Below, piece by piece: positions 8,083 through 17,113 of a stretch of 64,000 bases of DNA. The position numbers were made by a program, and so were the translations under genes. The stretch lies in NCBI GenBank assembly GCA_905234605.1, contig CAJOIE010000006.1, positions 1 to 64,000 on the forward strand, given 5' to 3'. The notes under the pieces are model-generated. The model searched no databases. It worked only from the letters and a program-made list of their open reading frames with translations, and had not been told where the DNA came from. Within the stretch, counting starts at the first letter, position 1. Each line of letters opens with the position of its first letter. The stretch is from an uncultured Bacteroidaceae bacterium (GTDB taxonomy: Bacteria; Bacteroidota; Bacteroidia; Bacteroidales; Bacteroidaceae).

Positions 8083-8146
8083 GAGGGTGTCTGGCGGAGT
8101 GCTACCCCGCCTGTGGGCTGACGTATGGGTTGTGGCGCGCGGAGGC

Positions 8147-8323
8147 TTACTCCCACGTGTCCCACTTCACGCTGTTGCCGTTGTAGCGGTTGGCTTTCAC
8201 GTCCATGCCATTACTCTGCTGGGCCGCTGTCTCGCTGGTTTCGGGGCCGCTGACGGCCATGATGTTCTCGGAACCGAGGCGCACGCAGCGCAGCATGGGG
8301 GCTATATATTGTGATTTCTTCAT
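8147..8323 (-). CDS. Small 58-aa protein of the KKxxYxxP type
   Basis: Translation begins MKKSQYIAPMLRCVRLGSEN, continues IMAVSGPETSETAAQQSNG, and ends NRYNGNSVKWDTWE before TAA (8147-8149). The start lies 28 bases past the GH53 stop and the terminator is about 65 bases downstream, so it is the last gene of that unit. Short proteins beginning with Lys-Lys-x-x-Tyr-x-x-Pro and carrying a Leu-x-x-Glu-Asn-x-x-Ala/Ser-Gly step are common orphan products in Bacteroidales; I know of no function. There is no signal peptide or Cys-rich core. The Ser-Gly followed by a polar tail is reminiscent of peptide precursors, but that is speculation. Confidence 0.7.
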   Translation of the reverse strand: MKKSQYIAPMLRCVRLGSENIMAVSGPETSETAAQQSNGMDVKANRYNGNSVKWDTWE

Positions 8324-8351
8324 TGTAGCATAGGGATTTGAGGTTGTGTGC

Positions 8352-11300
8352 TTACTTGATGGCTACTTTCTTGCCGTTGACGATATAGACGCCCTTGCGG
8401 ACGGCTGTCGTGCGCTGGCCGGCGATGTCGTAGACGGTGGACGCGGCTGCCGGCAGGACGGTAGTGAGCGTGTCGATGCCGTCGGTCTGGCCGAAGCCGA
8501 GATAGAAGGCCTTGACGGAGGTCGTGGGGACGGTCAGGTAGCACTTGTAGGGAGTGGCGGTGAAGGCCGAGCTGACGGTGTAGAAGGCCTGGGTGCCGTC
8601 GGCTGTCTGAAGCACGTAGCGTGTGGCGGAGCCGTCGCTGGCTGCGATGGTGGTAGTGGCAATGACGCCGGTCAGCAGGCCTGCGGTGTAGCTCACGTCG
8701 GAGATGGAGGCCTTGCCGAAGACTGTGGTGCTGAAGTCGCTCTCTGAGGCGTTGTATATTATATAAGGTGTGTTGGCAGCAGGCTCATCGACCTCTGTGA
8801 GCTGCACGCGGCTGGTGGTTGTGTTCACGGCATCGCAGCTGTAGAAGGTGATGTCGGTGAAGCCGGTGCTCACGTCGGGCGTGAAGGGGAAGATGACGGT
8901 GCCATACTTGCCGGCCTTGGCCGAGACGGTGACCAGATAGCCTTCCTCCTCAAGCTCCAGCCATGAGTTGCTCACGGACAGAGCCACCTGGAGGTCGCCC
9001 GAGAGTGTGACTCCTGGTGTGGATGACTCATAGTTGTACCACCATTCCGAGCCGCCCGAGGTGGTGATGGTGCTCGACATGGTCAGCACGTTGGCGGCGG
9101 AGTAGCTCACGGTCATGTCGACTGTCGCGCCGTTCATCTGGTTGACGAAGTCGTCCCATACGATGTTGGCGGTGCAGCCGGTGTTGGCACCCTTCACGTC
9201 CTCGAAGAAGTCGGCGCGCACGGTGATGACGCGCTCGCTGGCGTTGTACACGGGCAGCACCCAGTTGAGCCAGTTGAACGTGCCGCCGTTGTTGTGGTTG
9301 ACGAAGCGGTAGTGGTAAGCCTGGCCGGGCTTGAGGGTGACGATGTCGCTCATGTCGCCGAGGTAGGCGGTGGAGTTGTCCACCTTGCCGATGACCTTGT
9401 TGGCGGGAGTGCCTTTGACATAGAGCCAGTCGAGGCCGCTGGTGCTGCTGCCGTCGCAGGCGAAGTAGAGGGTGGAGGTGGTGCTGATGGTGAACTCGTC
9501 GGAGTTCTGCACGACGTAGGTGCCCTTCGACATGGTCATGCTGAACTTCACGTCGTCGCCCACCTTGAAGTTGCAGGTGCCGGTGCCATCGTTGGTGCGC
9601 ACGGGGCGGGCATAGATGCGGTAGGTGCCGGCAGGCAGCTCTGTGACGGCGACGTAGGTGCTGTTGTTGGCCGTGCGGCCCATCTTGCCGTTGGAGGCGC
9701 GCGGCGTGTAGGTGCATTCGCTGGCTGCGGCTATGTCTTCGGCTTCAGTGAAGTAGACCACGTCGGCGACGGTGGCTGCGCTGTAGGTGAGCTCCTTGTC
9801 GTAGCCGTCGGCATCGGGGGTGAAGGTGGTGCGGTAGTAGTCGCCGGAGCCGTTGGCTGCTATCTGGTAGAGCGTCGTGCCCTGATAGATATACTGGGGA
9901 TAGGCCACGGTCACAGCTTGGCCTGCCGACTGCCCGGAGGCTATCTGCTTAAGCGTGGTGCCGTTGCCGTCCTTGGCGGTGACGGTATAGGCGAACACCT
10001 TCTCGGCCATGATGCTGCTGATCTCAGTGGCCGACAGGGCCTTGTTGCATATCCTCACGTCGTCGAAGGCATAGGCAGGGTCGGCATCGACCCAGTTGGC
10101 ATACTGGTTGCCGCCGAGGGTGACGTAGGTCAGGTTGCCCACCTGGCTGAAGAAGGCCGAGGCGTCGATGGTCCATGAGTTCATCACGCTGCCGTCTATG
10201 TAGACTTTGGCCGACGTGTCGGTGATGGTGAAAGTGTAGTAGTGCCACTTTGCATCGTCGAGCCAATCGGTGCTTGCCGTGTTGCTGCCGGCATCGTTCT
10301 GTTCGCCCGTAAGGTCGCTCCAGCCGCCGCTGTAGGCATTGAGGTTGTAGCAGCCCCATCCGCGCGACTCAAGTGCCAGCATGGTCCAGTCGTTGACCAG
10401 GCCGGTGGTTTCATCAGCCAGCGTGCCGGAGTAGGGAGCCTTGTCGTGGGCTGAGAAAATGGGGGTAAAAAAGTAGTCGGAGGCCGAGCTCTTGTTGACC
10501 CAGAAACCTATGGTCAGCTGATGGGTGTAGGCCGAGTGGGCGAGCACGTCGGAGGGCAGCATCAGGTAGTTGGTGCGGATGGCGCCGCCTGTGTTCTGGA
10601 ACACGGTGCCGAAGGTGGAGGCGGCATAGGTGGTGGCGTCGAAGGAGCCGCTGCCGGTGATGGTGGCGTTGCCCATGGCGTTGACGGCCGTGGTGCCGCT
10701 GATGGTCTCGAAGTCGTTGAGATAGGTGTAGGGCGGCTCGTAGTCGTCGGTGCTCAGCGTCAGGCAGGCCTGGTTGACGGAGAGGCACACGTCGATGCTG
10801 TCGGGGGCTGTGTCGAAGGTCTTGGTGTAGGAGTAGTTGTAGGTGGTGCTGCCTGTGGTGGTGATGGTGGAGGTCATGGCGAGCGTGCCGTTGATGTAGC
10901 TCACGCGCATGTCGACCGTGGCACCGTTCATGTCGGTGGCGAAGTTTGTCCAGTCGAAGTCGTTGGTGCAGCCGGTGCTCGAGGCGGCCTTCTCCTCATA
11001 GTTGCATCCTCTGAGTATGACGCTGGCGTTGTTCCACGAAGGCGTTGCGCCGGCGGTTCCGGCATAGAGCAGGAAACCGTAGTCGTTGCTGCCGGTGTTG
11101 CGTGTCTGGGTGAAGGTGTAGTGGATGGAGCCGCCGTCGGTCACGGTGTGCACGTTGGATGTGGCTCCGAGCCATGACGTGGTGTTGTCGGTGGCACCCA
11201 CCTGAGTCGTGGTGAAGTCCTGCAGCGCGTAGAGCGACTGCATGGCCTTGCCTGTGCTGTTGTCCCACAGACCGTAGTTGTACCAGGCGGTGGTCACCTG

Positions 11301-12359
11301 CGAGCCGCTGTTGCCATGCTCGTTGGCCTCGGGCCACCACCAGTAGAGACCGGTCACCTGAGTGTAGGTCTTCAGCGAGTCAAGCAAGGCGTTGGTGAAG
11401 GCCAGCTGTCCGGCGTCGGTGGCGGCATAGGTGCCGGTGTAGTCGTAGCTGGTGCTTGTGGGGTAGAAGGCATGTGGGTAGCCCACTTCCACGAGCTGCA
11501 CCTCCTTCGTTGGGTAGTTCGTCTGAAGGTAGTCGAGCAGGGTGGTGAGATAGTTGAGCGGGCCGTGATAGTAGGGATAGTAGGAGAGGCCTATGATGTC
11601 GTAGTCTACGCCCTTGGAGGCCAGTGTCGCAGGCCATGTCTTGGCTGCCCAGTTGGCATAGCTGAGGGTGGTGTTGTAGTCCATGGCCACGTGGAAGATG
11701 ACCTTAGCCCTGGGGCACACCTCGCGGCAGGCTGCCACACCTCTGTTGATGTAGCTGATGAAGTTGGTCATCACCGTGCCTGTGGAGTTGGCGTAGCACA
11801 GGTTGGTTGCGCTGCTCGACGAAAGCGCGTCCCACAGCATGCCGTTGTTGAGCTCGTTGCCCACCTGGATGAAGTCGGGCGTGGCACCGTAGGCCACGAG
11901 TGTCTCAAGCACCTCCTTGGTGTAGGCATACATCGAGTCGGAATAGGCACTGCTGTTGGTCCAGCGCGCCGGAGCGAGGTGCTTTTCGGGGTCGGTCCAT
12001 GTGTCGCTGTAGTGAATGTCGAGCATGAACTTGAGGCCGGCATCCTTGATGCGCTTGCCCAGTGCCTTGACGTCGTTCAGGCTCTGGCATGCCCCTTCGT
12101 TCCAATAGGTGGCGTCGGTGGCCTTGTAGGTGGCTGGGTCTACGAACAGGCGCACGCGCATGCTGTTCCAGCCCTGAGCCTTGAGGTAGGCTATGAGGCT
12201 GCTGCTGATAGTGGTGCTGCTGCTGTCGAGGTAGGTGGAACCTGCCGTCTCGTAGAAGGGCAGCATTGAGATGTCGCCGCCCACATAGCGCTGTGCGCGT
12301 GTGCACAGCGATGTGGCAAACAACATCATGACCAAGAAGAGTCGTGATGTGTTATTCAT
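8352..12359 (-). CDS. Secreted GH53 endo-beta-1,4-galactanase with LamG-like and repeated accessory modules
   Basis: A 1335-aa exported enzyme (signal MNNTSRLFLVMMLFATSLC, cleavage near TRAQ). Residues about 25-385 form a GH53 barrel: it starts GGDISMLPFYE, contains WNSMRVRLFVDP, DIHYSDTWTDP, the acid/base Glu169 in VGNELNNG and nucleophile Glu291 in LVEVGYP. GH53 cleaves beta-1,4-galactan side chains of pectic arabinogalactan. A module at about 395-530 (CTNDFDWTNFATDMNGATVDMRVSY) recurs at about 1020-1150 (CTANIVWDDFVNQMNGATVDMTVSY). Residues about 540-790 resemble a LamG/concanavalin fold. The C-terminus VYDIAGQRTTAVRKGVYIVN resembles Bacteroidetes sorting tails. It is transcribed after serS with a 55-base gap and is followed by a small protein. 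Confidence 0.88.
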   Translation of the reverse strand: MNNTSRLFLVMMLFATSLCTRAQRYVGGDISMLPFYETAGSTYLDSSSTTISSSLIAYLKAQGWNSMRVRLFVDPATYKATDATYWNEGACQSLNDVKALGKRIKDAGLKFMLDIHYSDTWTDPEKHLAPARWTNSSAYSDSMYAYTKEVLETLVAYGATPDFIQVGNELNNGMLWDALSSSSATNLCYANSTGTVMTNFISYINRGVAACREVCPRAKVIFHVAMDYNTTLSYANWAAKTWPATLASKGVDYDIIGLSYYPYYHGPLNYLTTLLDYLQTNYPTKEVQLVEVGYPHAFYPTSTSYDYTGTYAATDAGQLAFTNALLDSLKTYTQVTGLYWWWPEANEHGNSGSQVTTAWYNYGLWDNSTGKAMQSLYALQDFTTTQVGATDNTTSWLGATSNVHTVTDGGSIHYTFTQTRNTGSNDYGFLLYAGTAGATPSWNNASVILRGCNYEEKAASSTGCTNDFDWTNFATDMNGATVDMRVSYINGTLAMTSTITTTGSTTYNYSYTKTFDTAPDSIDVCLSVNQACLTLSTDDYEPPYTYLNDFETISGTTAVNAMGNATITGSGSFDATTYAASTFGTVFQNTGGAIRTNYLMLPSDVLAHSAYTHQLTIGFWVNKSSASDYFFTPIFSAHDKAPYSGTLADETTGLVNDWTMLALESRGWGCYNLNAYSGGWSDLTGEQNDAGSNTASTDWLDDAKWHYYTFTITDTSAKVYIDGSVMNSWTIDASAFFSQVGNLTYVTLGGNQYANWVDADPAYAFDDVRICNKALSATEISSIMAEKVFAYTVTAKDGNGTTLKQIASGQSAGQAVTVAYPQYIYQGTTLYQIAANGSGDYYRTTFTPDADGYDKELTYSAATVADVVYFTEAEDIAAASECTYTPRASNGKMGRTANNSTYVAVTELPAGTYRIYARPVRTNDGTGTCNFKVGDDVKFSMTMSKGTYVVQNSDEFTISTTSTLYFACDGSSTSGLDWLYVKGTPANKVIGKVDNSTAYLGDMSDIVTLKPGQAYHYRFVNHNNGGTFNWLNWVLPVYNASERVITVRADFFEDVKGANTGCTANIVWDDFVNQMNGATVDMTVSYSAANVLTMSSTITTSGGSEWWYNYESSTPGVTLSGDLQVALSVSNSWLELEEEGYLVTVSAKAGKYGTVIFPFTPDVSTGFTDITFYSCDAVNTTTSRVQLTEVDEPAANTPYIIYNASESDFSTTVFGKASISDVSYTAGLLTGVIATTTIAASDGSATRYVLQTADGTQAFYTVSSAFTATPYKCYLTVPTTSVKAFYLGFGQTDGIDTLTTVLPAAASTVYDIAGQRTTAVRKGVYIVNGKKVAIK

Positions 12360-12414
12360 TGTTGATGATGAAAGTTAATAACGTTTATATAATCAAGGTG
12401 ATAAGTGGAATGCG

Positions 12415-13731
12415 TCAGGTGATGATGTCGAAGCCAGTGTAGGGCTGTAGGGCGGCTGGTATGCGTATGCCCTCTTCCGTCTGGTTGTTCTCGAGGAGGG
12501 CTGCCACGATGCGTGGCAGTGCGAGTGCCGAGCCGTTGAGTGTGTGGCAGAGCTCGGGCTTCTTGCTGCCCTCGGGACGGTAGCGGCAGTGCAGGCGGTT
12601 GGCCTGGTAGGTGTCGAAGTTGGAGACGCTCGACACTTCGAGCCAGCGTTGCTGGGCTTCGCTGTAGACCTCGAAGTCGTAGCAGATGGCAGAGGTGAAG
12701 CTCTGGTCGCCGCCGCAGAGGCGCAGTATGCGGTAGGGCAGCTCGAGCTTGACGAGGAGGCTCTCCACGTGGGCGAGCATCTCGCGGTGGCTCTCGCGGC
12801 TGTGCTCGGGGGTGTCGATGCGCACTATCTCTATCTTGGAGAACTCGTGCAGGCGGTTGAGGCCGCGCACGTCCTTGCCGTAGGAGCCGGCTTCGCGGCG
12901 GAAGCACTGGGTGTAGGCACAGTTCTTGACGGGCAGGTCGCGCTCGTCGAGTATGACGTCGCGGTAGATGTTGGTCACGGGCACCTCGGCGGTGGGGATG
13001 AGGTAGAAGTCGTCGACCTCGGCGTGGTACATCTGGCCTTCCTTGTCGGGCAGCTGGCCTGTGCCGTAGCCGCTGGCGGCGTTGACCACGGTGGGCGGCA
13101 TGATTTCGGTATAGCCTGCCTTGGCGGCCTCGGCGAGGAAGAAGTTGATGAGTGCGCGTTGCAGCTGTGCGCCTTTGCCTATGTATACGGGGAAGCCTGC
13201 ACCTGTAATCTTGACGCCGAGGTCGAAGTCTATCAGGTTGTATTTCCTGGCCAGCTCCCAGTGGGGCAGGCGGGCGGCTTCGACCACGGGGTTGGCTGTC
13301 CAGTTGCCCACGGTGTCGCCGGGCTGGCACTCGCGCAGGTTGCTCTTCACCACCACGTTGTCATCGGCGCAGGAGCCTTCGGGCACTTCGTCGTAGGGTA
13401 TGTTGGGTATCTGGCAGAGCTGCTCGGTGAGCTGCCGCTGGGCCTCGTCCATGGCGGCTTCGAGCTGGCGGGAGCGTTCCTTGAGCTCGGCCACGGCGGC
13501 TTTGGCGGCATCGGCCTGCTCGCGCAGCCCCTGCTTCATGAGCTGTCCTATCTCGGCGGCTTTCTTCTTGCTCTCGGCAAGGAGCTGGTCAAGCTGCTGC
13601 TGTGCTTCGCGGCGGCGGCGGTCGGTGGCCTGCACGGCGGCAATGGCCTCAGCGGCACCACGGAAGTGCTTCTTCTCCAGACCGCGCACCACGCGCTCGG
13701 TCTCCTCGTTGATGAGTCTCAGTGTTAGCAT
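12415..13731 (-). CDS. serS: Seryl-tRNA synthetase
   Basis: A 438-aa class II synthetase charging tRNA-Ser. The N-terminal about 110 residues form the long coiled-coil arm that binds the tRNA variable arm (ATDRRRREAQQQLDQLLAES ... AELKERSRQLEAAMDEAQRQ). Motif 2 is FRREAGSYGKDVRGLNRLHE followed by FSKIEI. Motif 3 is LNGSALALPRIVAALLENNQ followed by TEEGIRIP. Length and domain order are normal. A TATCTTTG -7 box lies at 13782-13789 about 50 bases upstream. Confidence 0.97.
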   Translation of the reverse strand: MLTLRLINEETERVVRGLEKKHFRGAAEAIAAVQATDRRRREAQQQLDQLLAESKKKAAEIGQLMKQGLREQADAAKAAVAELKERSRQLEAAMDEAQRQLTEQLCQIPNIPYDEVPEGSCADDNVVVKSNLRECQPGDTVGNWTANPVVEAARLPHWELARKYNLIDFDLGVKITGAGFPVYIGKGAQLQRALINFFLAEAAKAGYTEIMPPTVVNAASGYGTGQLPDKEGQMYHAEVDDFYLIPTAEVPVTNIYRDVILDERDLPVKNCAYTQCFRREAGSYGKDVRGLNRLHEFSKIEIVRIDTPEHSRESHREMLAHVESLLVKLELPYRILRLCGGDQSFTSAICYDFEVYSEAQQRWLEVSSVSNFDTYQANRLHCRYRPEGSKKPELCHTLNGSALALPRIVAALLENNQTEEGIRIPAALQPYTGFDIIT

Positions 13732-13781
13732 GTATGGAGTGTTTCTTGAAAGTTAAACGTTGATGTGTACGTATAGGCGTG

Positions 13782-13789
13782 CAAAGATA
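13782..13789 (-). promoter_or_regulatory. -7 box of serS promoter
   Basis: Minus-strand TATCTTTG fits TAnnTTTG and gives a leader of about 45 bases to the serS ATG. The region is divergent with the GH20 gene, where plus-strand TACATTTG (13792-13799) could be a second -7 box that would make the GH20 mRNA nearly leaderless. Confidence 0.5.
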
Positions 13790-13802
13790 ACTACATTTGT
13801 GC

Positions 13803-15872
13803 ATGCGTATTCTTCTGATTGCCATTTTTTGCCTCTTGTGCTTGCCCTCAGCGGCGTTTGCGCGTGTGTCCGACCTGTTGCCTGTGCCTAAAGTGGTGCA
13901 CATGGCGGAGCATCAAGAGCCCGGGCCGCGTGTCACGGGCAAGGTGCGTATGTGCGGACATGTCACGCCGCGCCTGCGGCAGGCACTCATGTTGGCCACG
14001 GGGTGGAGCCTTGACGACGGCCGCAAGGCTCTGCCGGTGGAGGTTGCGCTCGTGGACAGCATCGGCGGGGCGTGGGACCATGTGCTCGCGGGCTTCGACA
14101 ACGAGGCCTACAGCCTTCGTGTCACGGCGTCGGGCATAGCCATTGAGGCTGTGACGGAGGTGGGTGCCATACGTGCTTTCCAGACGCTGGCACAGCTGGC
14201 GGAGGGCACTCCGCGGCACGGACGCATGGAGGCTGTGAGCATCACAGACTGGCCGGCCTTCAAGCTGCGTGGCTACATGCACGACTGCGGCCGAAGCTAT
14301 ATCCCTGTCGACATGCTGGAGCGGCAGATGTGCCTCATGGCTCGCTTTAAGGTCAATGTGCTGCACCTCCACTTGACGGAGAACCAAGCATGGCGCTTCG
14401 AGGTGCGAGCCTTCCCGCAGCTCACGCGGGCTGGGACCATGACACGCCACGAGGGATGTTTCTACACCCAGAGCGAGCTGCACCGCCTGGACTCCATCGC
14501 ATGGCTGCTCGGCGTGACGATACTGCCGGAGGTGGATATGCCCGGCCACAGTGCTGCCTTCAAGCGCGCCATGGGCCACTCCATGCAGACGCCGGAGGGG
14601 GTGGAAGAGCTCAAGGTGGCGCTCACGGAGCTGGCTGCCACCTTCGGGCATGCGCCGTACATACACATAGGTGCCGACGAGGAGACCATCACTTATCCCG
14701 GCTTCCTGCGCCAGCTCACCGACCATGTGCATGCCCTCGGCCGCAAGGTGGTGGTGTGGAACCCCATACGCGGCATGAGCATTGACCGCTCCACGGGTGC
14801 CGACATGACGCAGATGTGGAGCACGGCGGGCCGCGCCGTCGAGGGCGTGCCGAACATTGACTGCCGCTACAACTATGTCAACCACTTCGACCTCTTTGCC
14901 GACCTGGCGGGCATATATCGCAGCAACATATACTATGCCAGCCGTGGCAGCGCAGAGGTGGCAGGTGCCATCGCTGCCGTGTGGAACGACCGCCGCCTGC
15001 CCTCGGCCGCCGACATCATGGCCCAGAACAATGTCTATGCCTGCGTGCTGGCCACATGCGAGCGTGCATGGAAGGGCGGGGGAGCGGCCTACATCGAGCA
15101 GGGAGGGGCTCTGCTGCCGCCCGACGGCGCGGAGCACGATGAGTTTGCCGACTGGGAGCGGCGCTTCGTCTACCATCGCGACCACGTGCTGCGTGACGAG
15201 CCCATAGCCTATGTGCGGCAGGCTAATGTGCGATGGCGCATCAGCGATGCCTTTCCCAACGACGGCGATGCCGCACGCTCATTCCCACCGGAGAGCCTGC
15301 TCGCCTTGCCAGCAGGCACGCCGCCAGGCAGTGGCGCGGACACCGCCTTCGTGCACGACGGCCGCCGCTATGCCACGCACATCGCTGCCGGAGCCGCCGT
15401 CTACCTGCGTCACACATGGGGCACCGTGGTGCCGGCTTTCTACCAGCAGCCGCAGCCCGGAGCCACTGCCTACGCCTGGACATACATCTACTCACCACGG
15501 CGTCAGCGTGCTGCGGCAATGATAGAGTTGCAGAACTACAGCCGCTCGGAGCGCGACGTGCCGCCGCCGCCAGGGCGGTGGGACGGTAAGGGCTCGCACG
15601 TATGGCTCAACGGCACGGAGCTGATGCCGCCGGAGTGGACGACAGAGGTGGATGCCGGCGGTGGAGTGGGCCATGAGACATTGCTCACCAACGAGAATGC
15701 CGCAGCGCGGCAACCGGTGCCGTTGCAGCTGCGGCGCGGATGGAACCTGGTGATGCTCAAGCTGCCATACGTGGACGTGCCGGGCATACGCCTCAACAAA
15801 TGGATGTTCACCTTCGTGGTCACGACGCCCGATGGCAGGCGCGCACTGCCTGGCATCAGCTATGCGCCATGA
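13803..15872 (+). CDS. Secreted GH20 family beta-N-acetylhexosaminidase
   Basis: A 689-aa exported protein (MRILLIAIFCLLCLPSAAFA). A GH20b-like N-domain (about 22-145) precedes the barrel, which starts near ITDWPAFKLRGYMHDCGR. The catalytic pair Asp292-Glu293 is in HIGADEE; supporting motifs are HLHLTENQAWRFEV and LPEVDMPGHSAAF. GH20 enzymes remove terminal GlcNAc/GalNAc from glycans by substrate-assisted catalysis. The last about 200 residues are a beta-rich domain (IYSPRRQRAAAMIELQNYS; GSHVWLNGTELMPP) resembling a carbohydrate-binding/discoidin-like module. An in-frame TTG two codons upstream is possible, but ATG at 13803 gives the natural signal peptide. G+C is very high. The usual family motif HxGGDE is HIGADE here; Asp-Glu is kept. 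Confidence 0.85.
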   Translation: MRILLIAIFCLLCLPSAAFARVSDLLPVPKVVHMAEHQEPGPRVTGKVRMCGHVTPRLRQALMLATGWSLDDGRKALPVEVALVDSIGGAWDHVLAGFDNEAYSLRVTASGIAIEAVTEVGAIRAFQTLAQLAEGTPRHGRMEAVSITDWPAFKLRGYMHDCGRSYIPVDMLERQMCLMARFKVNVLHLHLTENQAWRFEVRAFPQLTRAGTMTRHEGCFYTQSELHRLDSIAWLLGVTILPEVDMPGHSAAFKRAMGHSMQTPEGVEELKVALTELAATFGHAPYIHIGADEETITYPGFLRQLTDHVHALGRKVVVWNPIRGMSIDRSTGADMTQMWSTAGRAVEGVPNIDCRYNYVNHFDLFADLAGIYRSNIYYASRGSAEVAGAIAAVWNDRRLPSAADIMAQNNVYACVLATCERAWKGGGAAYIEQGGALLPPDGAEHDEFADWERRFVYHRDHVLRDEPIAYVRQANVRWRISDAFPNDGDAARSFPPESLLALPAGTPPGSGADTAFVHDGRRYATHIAAGAAVYLRHTWGTVVPAFYQQPQPGATAYAWTYIYSPRRQRAAAMIELQNYSRSERDVPPPPGRWDGKGSHVWLNGTELMPPEWTTEVDAGGGVGHETLLTNENAAARQPVPLQLRRGWNLVMLKLPYVDVPGIRLNKWMFTFVVTTPDGRRALPGISYAP

Positions 15873-15908
15873 GCGGCGGCTCGCCGACACCGTGTGCAGC
15901 CGTAGGTC

Positions 15909-16238
15909 GTGCCGCTGTTTGATGCATCTTGCGCAGACATCAAGCCGTCTCCTCCACAAAGCCCGCACGTGCAGTCTTTCAGTTGGAGCTGGCGCGACAG
16001 TCAGGGCACCGATGTGGACTTGCTCGTCTATGAGGGCGACACAGCCCAAGCGTATGGGTTAAGGTCGGGAGCTACGTTCTCTGCCGATAGCTTCAGGGGT
16101 GTCAACAGATGAGCCTCTCTGTCCCAGGTGCCCACAAGCTGCCTCAATGTCATATCAGGCGGAGAGACTTTCCTCACGACATCCGACGGCAACCTCATTG
16201 CATGGCGGCAGCTCGTAGCCACGCTTTGCACGCATTAA
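15909..16238 (+). pseudogene. Decayed ORF interrupted by an in-frame TGA
   Basis: From a GTG at 15909 the frame reads 67 codons (including SWSWRDSQGTDVDLLVYEGD) to TGA at 16110-16112. It then stays open in the same frame for 41 more codons (including ISGGETFLTTSDGNLIAWRQ) to TAA at 16236-16238. Both halves look protein-like (balanced composition, plausible beta structure), suggesting one degraded gene or gene fragment. I do not recognise the family. No ribosome binding site is evident. It may be a remnant of a surface protein lost after the GH20 gene. Confidence 0.35.
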
Positions 16239-16298
16239 ACGGATTCACAGCTGTGAGATAATCCACGCATTAAACGAATTCACAGCTGTGAGATAACC
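16229..16298. repeat. Two tandem 35-bp repeats, each with a TCACAGCTGTGA palindrome
   Basis: Units 16229-16263 and 16264-16298 differ at only three positions or so (ACGGATT versus ACGAATT; final TC versus CC). Each contains CACGCATTAAACG followed by the perfect 12-bp palindrome TCACAGCTGTGA. The first unit overlaps the stop of the decayed ORF. Tandem identical palindromes suggest a protein-binding site or a recent duplication. Confidence 0.8.
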
Positions 16299-16340
16299 TG
16301 CGACAAGGCAATTCGCATAATTCGTTCTTTGCGTGGCAAG

Positions 16341-16376
16341 AAAAAGGGCTGTGTCGCTCATTGTGACACAGCCCCT
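16341..16376 (-). terminator. Terminator of rplU-rpmA
   Basis: Stem GGGCTGTGTC / GACACAGCCC (16346-16355, 16365-16374), followed on the minus strand by CTTTTTCTT. It lies 30 bases past the rpmA stop. Confidence 0.8.
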
Positions 16377-16406
16377 ATATGATGATAAGCCGATTGGCGG
16401 CAGGCT

Positions 16407-16670
16407 TTAAGCCTCAGCCACGGGCTCCACAGAGACGGTGGAGCGGTCGAGGCGGCCGCGCTTGAAGGTCACGATGCCGTCGGTGAGGGCAAAGAGCGTG
16501 TGGTCGCTGCCCATGCCTACGTTCTTGCCAGGGTAGTGCTGAGTGCCACGCTGGCGCACAATGATGTTGCCGGCCACGCAGTGCTGGCCACCGAATATCT
16601 TCACGCCAAGTCGTTGTGCTGCTGACTCGCGTCCGTTCTTTGAACTACCTACGCCTTTTTTATGTGCCAT
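16407..16670 (-). CDS. rpmA: 50S ribosomal protein L27
   Basis: An 87-aa product starting [20 protein letters not shown], with the diagnostic [20 protein letters not shown] and [21 protein letters not shown]27 reaches the peptidyl-transferase centre with its N-terminus. This one begins directly with AHKKG and lacks the Firmicutes-type cleaved extension. It follows rplU by 33 bases, the standard bacterial pair. Confidence 0.98.
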   Translation of the reverse strand: MAHKKGVGSSKNGRESAAQRLGVKIFGGQHCVAGNIIVRQRGTQHYPGKNVGMGSDHTLFALTDGIVTFKRGRLDRSTVSVEPVAEA

Positions 16671-16703
16671 GGTTGTTGTCTGTTTTCTTGAGGGTTAATG
16701 GTT

Positions 16704-17021
16704 TTAAGCGATGACTTCCTTCACGACCAGCTCTGTGAACTGCTGACGGTGGCCGTTGAGCTTGCGGTAGCCTTTGCGACGCTTCTTGTGGAACACGAGC
16801 ACCTTGTCGCCCTTCACGAGCGGGCTCACTACTTCGGCAACAACCTTGGCACCGTCCACGGCGGGTGCACCGACGGTGATGTCACCGTCGCGGTCTACCA
16901 GTAACACTTTCTCAAACTCAACAGCTTGCTGAGCCTCGGCACCCTGGATGTGGTACACGAAGAGCTTCTTGCCTGCCTCAGCCTTGAACTGCTGACCGTT
17001 AATCTCTACGATAGCGTACAT
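16704..17021 (-). CDS. rplU: 50S ribosomal protein L21
   Basis: A 105-aa product starting [20 protein letters not shown], with the L21 features [20 protein letters not shown] and [20 protein letters not shown]. It binds 23S rRNA and neighbours L20. It is the first gene of the rplU-rpmA operon, with a promoter about 95 bases upstream. Confidence 0.98.
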   Translation of the reverse strand: MYAIVEINGQQFKAEAGKKLFVYHIQGAEAQQAVEFEKVLLVDRDGDITVGAPAVDGAKVVAEVVSPLVKGDKVLVFHKKRRKGYRKLNGHRQQFTELVVKEVIA

Positions 17022-17113
17022 GTGTGATTATGAAATGTTTAACGGGTTTCACCGAGGGGCGGTCGCCACGGTGGCGGCACTTATGCGAGCCTGCTCGGCA
17101 TCTGAATCGGCTG

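Noticed and set aside
13792..13799. TACATTTG as the certain promoter of the GH20 gene
   Set aside because: It would start transcription at or inside the start codon and has no -33 box; noted only as a possibility.
16110..16112. Selenocysteine or programmed readthrough at the TGA in the decayed ORF
   Set aside because: No conserved stem-loop is visible just after the TGA and the protein is not recognisable; simple decay is more likely.
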